The notes under the pieces are model-generated. The model had not been told where the DNA came from, searched no databases, and saw only the letters and a program-made list of their open reading frames with translations. Positions 62,759 to 64,000 of a DNA stretch of 64,000 nt are shown piece by piece. The first letter of the stretch is position 1. The number at the start of each line of letters is the position of its first letter. A program made the translations under genes and the position numbers. Source of the DNA: Aureococcus anophagefferens (Eukaryota > Sar > Pelagophyceae > Pelagomonadales > Pelagomonadaceae); the NCBI RefSeq assembly GCF_000186865.1, contig NW_008705563.1, positions 2,350,286-2,414,285 on the forward strand. Direction: 5' to 3'.

Positions 62759-63997
62759 TTACAGGGAGCGGCGGGCCTTGGGCGCCTTGTAGAGCTTGGC
62801 CGTGGGCTTGTACTTGGCCGTCGCGGGTTTCACGACGACGACGGGCTTGGCCGCGGGCGCGTCGGAGCCGTCGCAGGACGCGAGGTAGGCCGCGGGGACG
62901 AGGCCCCGCCGGGTCCCGCCGCTGTTCGTGACCTCGAGCCAGCCGTCGCCGGACGGCGCGGCGGCCTCGGCGCGGCCGACGACCTCGCCCTGCGCGAGCG
63001 ACAGCTGCCACGATTCCGTCGCCTCGAAGGCGTGGAGCGCCTTGAGGAACTGCCGCGACGGCGCGACGACGACGGCGGCGCCGCCGGGGGGGACCCAGCC
63101 GGCGCCGCGCGCGTTGAAGGCGTCGATGTGCGACCGGATCGACGACGACGCGCGCGGCGGCGGCGGCTCCTCGCGCGCGGGCGCCTCGAAGGCCCGCGCG
63201 CGCGCGAGCACCGAGGCCACCTTCCGGGCCTTCTCGGTCGCCGCGGGCGACGGCGGCGCCCGGTCCTCCCGGAGCGAGAGCGCGCGGATCCGGTCCCGGA
63301 CCGACGAGCCCTCGGACGTCGCCGAGGTCTCGGACGCGGTCCGCGCGGGGAGCGACGGCGGCGGCGCGGCGCGCGGCGGGAGCACCGTCGGCGGCGCGGC
63401 CCGCGACGGGAGCGTGGGGACCGCCGTCGCGGCCGCCGGCGGCAACGGGGGCAGAGGCCGCTCCTCGGGCGCCGGCGCGGGCGCGACGACGGGCGCGGGC
63501 GAGGGCGCGGGCGCGGGCGCGACGACGGGCGCCGGCGCGGCTCGCGGCACGCCGAACTCGGGCCGCTCCCAGACCGTCTCCCCCGTCTTCGCATTGTAGT
63601 AGTACTCGTTGCCGGTGGCCGGATCGACGTGCGCGGTCCAATCCGACGCCGGCACCGACGCGACGACGGGCGCCGGCGCCGGCACCGACGCGACGACGGG
63701 CGCGGGCGCCGGCACCGACGCGACGACGGGCGCGGGGGCCGGGACCGACGCGACGACGGGCGCGGGGGCCGGGACCGACGCGACGACGGGCGCCGGCGCC
63801 GCCGCGGGAGCCGGGAACGACGCGACGACGGGAGCGGCGCCCGCCGCGGGACTCACGACGGGCGCCGGGAACGCCGCGGGCCGCTCCCAGACCGTCTCTC
63901 CCGTCTTCGCGTTGTAGTAGTACTCCTTTCCCGTCGCCGGGTCGACGTGCGCGGTCCAGTCCGACGCCGGCACCGACGCCGCGACGACGACGGGCAC
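62759..63997 (-). CDS. WW-WW-SH3 adaptor protein, probably 5'-partial
   Basis: 412 residues visible, first Met only 3 bp from the window edge, so the true start may lie outside. WW domain 1 (SDWTAHVDPATGKEYYYNAK TGETVWERP) and WW domain 2 (the same with GNEYYYNAK) are almost identical. They are separated by repeats of ten residues, APVVASVPAP, about five times. A Pro-rich stretch, a helical SSIRSHIDAFNARGAGWVPPGG and an SH3-like domain follow (LKALHAFEATESWQLSLAQGEVVGRAE...GDGWLEVTNSGGTRRGLVPAAYL). The tail is basic. WW domains bind PPxY-type ligands and SH3 binds PxxP, so this is a scaffold, perhaps cytoskeletal or endocytic. Confidence 0.85.
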   Translation of the reverse strand: MPVVVAASVPASDWTAHVDPATGKEYYYNAKTGETVWERPAAFPAPVVSPAAGAAPVVASFPAPAAAPAPVVASVPAPAPVVASVPAPAPVVASVPAPAPVVASVPAPAPVVASVPASDWTAHVDPATGNEYYYNAKTGETVWERPEFGVPRAAPAPVVAPAPAPSPAPVVAPAPAPEERPLPPLPPAAATAVPTLPSRAAPPTVLPPRAAPPPSLPARTASETSATSEGSSVRDRIRALSLREDRAPPSPAATEKARKVASVLARARAFEAPAREEPPPPRASSSIRSHIDAFNARGAGWVPPGGAAVVVAPSRQFLKALHAFEATESWQLSLAQGEVVGRAEAAAPSGDGWLEVTNSGGTRRGLVPAAYLASCDGSDAPAAKPVVVVKPATAKYKPTAKLYKAPKARRSL

Positions 63998-64000
63998 GGC

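Overview
This window looks like nuclear DNA of a very GC-rich, gene-dense protist, most likely a pelagophyte-type stramenopile alga (Aureococcus anophagefferens or a close relative). That is an inference. It rests on cytosolic and organellar eukaryotic genes (uS17/RPS11, NAA15, condensin-II H2, CENP-X, HDEL calreticulin), a pol III 5S rRNA gene, short introns of about 56-81 nt, codons so GC-rich at third positions that antisense frames stay open, and two copies of a short inverted-repeat element that behaves like an introner (a transposon that becomes an intron). Three N-runs (342-696, 47821-47870, 60209-60258) mark a draft assembly.

Layout. 1-4.3 kb: partial PdxT, a DUSP-domain protein and RPS11, all on minus. 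4.4-17.6 kb: ten genes in strict strand alternation (FYVE/lipase, NHL propeller, HpcH aldolase, EF-hand-like acidic protein, kinase, ShK-like membrane protein, calreticulin, ankyrin protein, SEC14, renalase), with convergent 3' ends only 5-86 bp apart. 17.7-21.1 kb: a minus-strand cluster of a multispan protein, CENP-X, a spliced 55-residue membrane protein 7 bp from CENP-X, and an arylsulfotransferase. 21.2-31.6 kb: a small unknown, condensin-II H2, a nucleotide-sugar transporter, an ankyrin-RING protein, a novel triple-repeat protein, NAA15 and TRM11. 31.8 kb: a single 5S rRNA gene. 32-46.6 kb: a glycosyltransferase-like protein, an unknown, a degenerate M28 protein, a sulfotransferase, a tetraspan protein, an Hcy-methyltransferase-like protein, Maf, RsmH, a degenerate 2OG oxygenase, an ankyrin protein, a cold-shock/CCCH RNA-binding protein and uL11.

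46.6-57.5 kb: a large non-RD kinase gene carrying one introner, a CS-like unknown, a macro-domain protein, an ion channel with an abnormal pore motif, and a C2 protein. 57.5-62.7 kb: a tandem duplication of a two-gene module (GST-like plus MYND/RING/Sel1). One GST copy carries an introner and the other preserves the empty site. 62.8-64 kb: a WW-WW-SH3 adaptor, probably running off the window.

The genes do not form one pathway. They are housekeeping and signalling genes packed tightly, mostly as divergent and convergent pairs. Several real genes only become complete when short introns are removed. Two more carry apparent 2-nt disruptions in dinucleotide runs.
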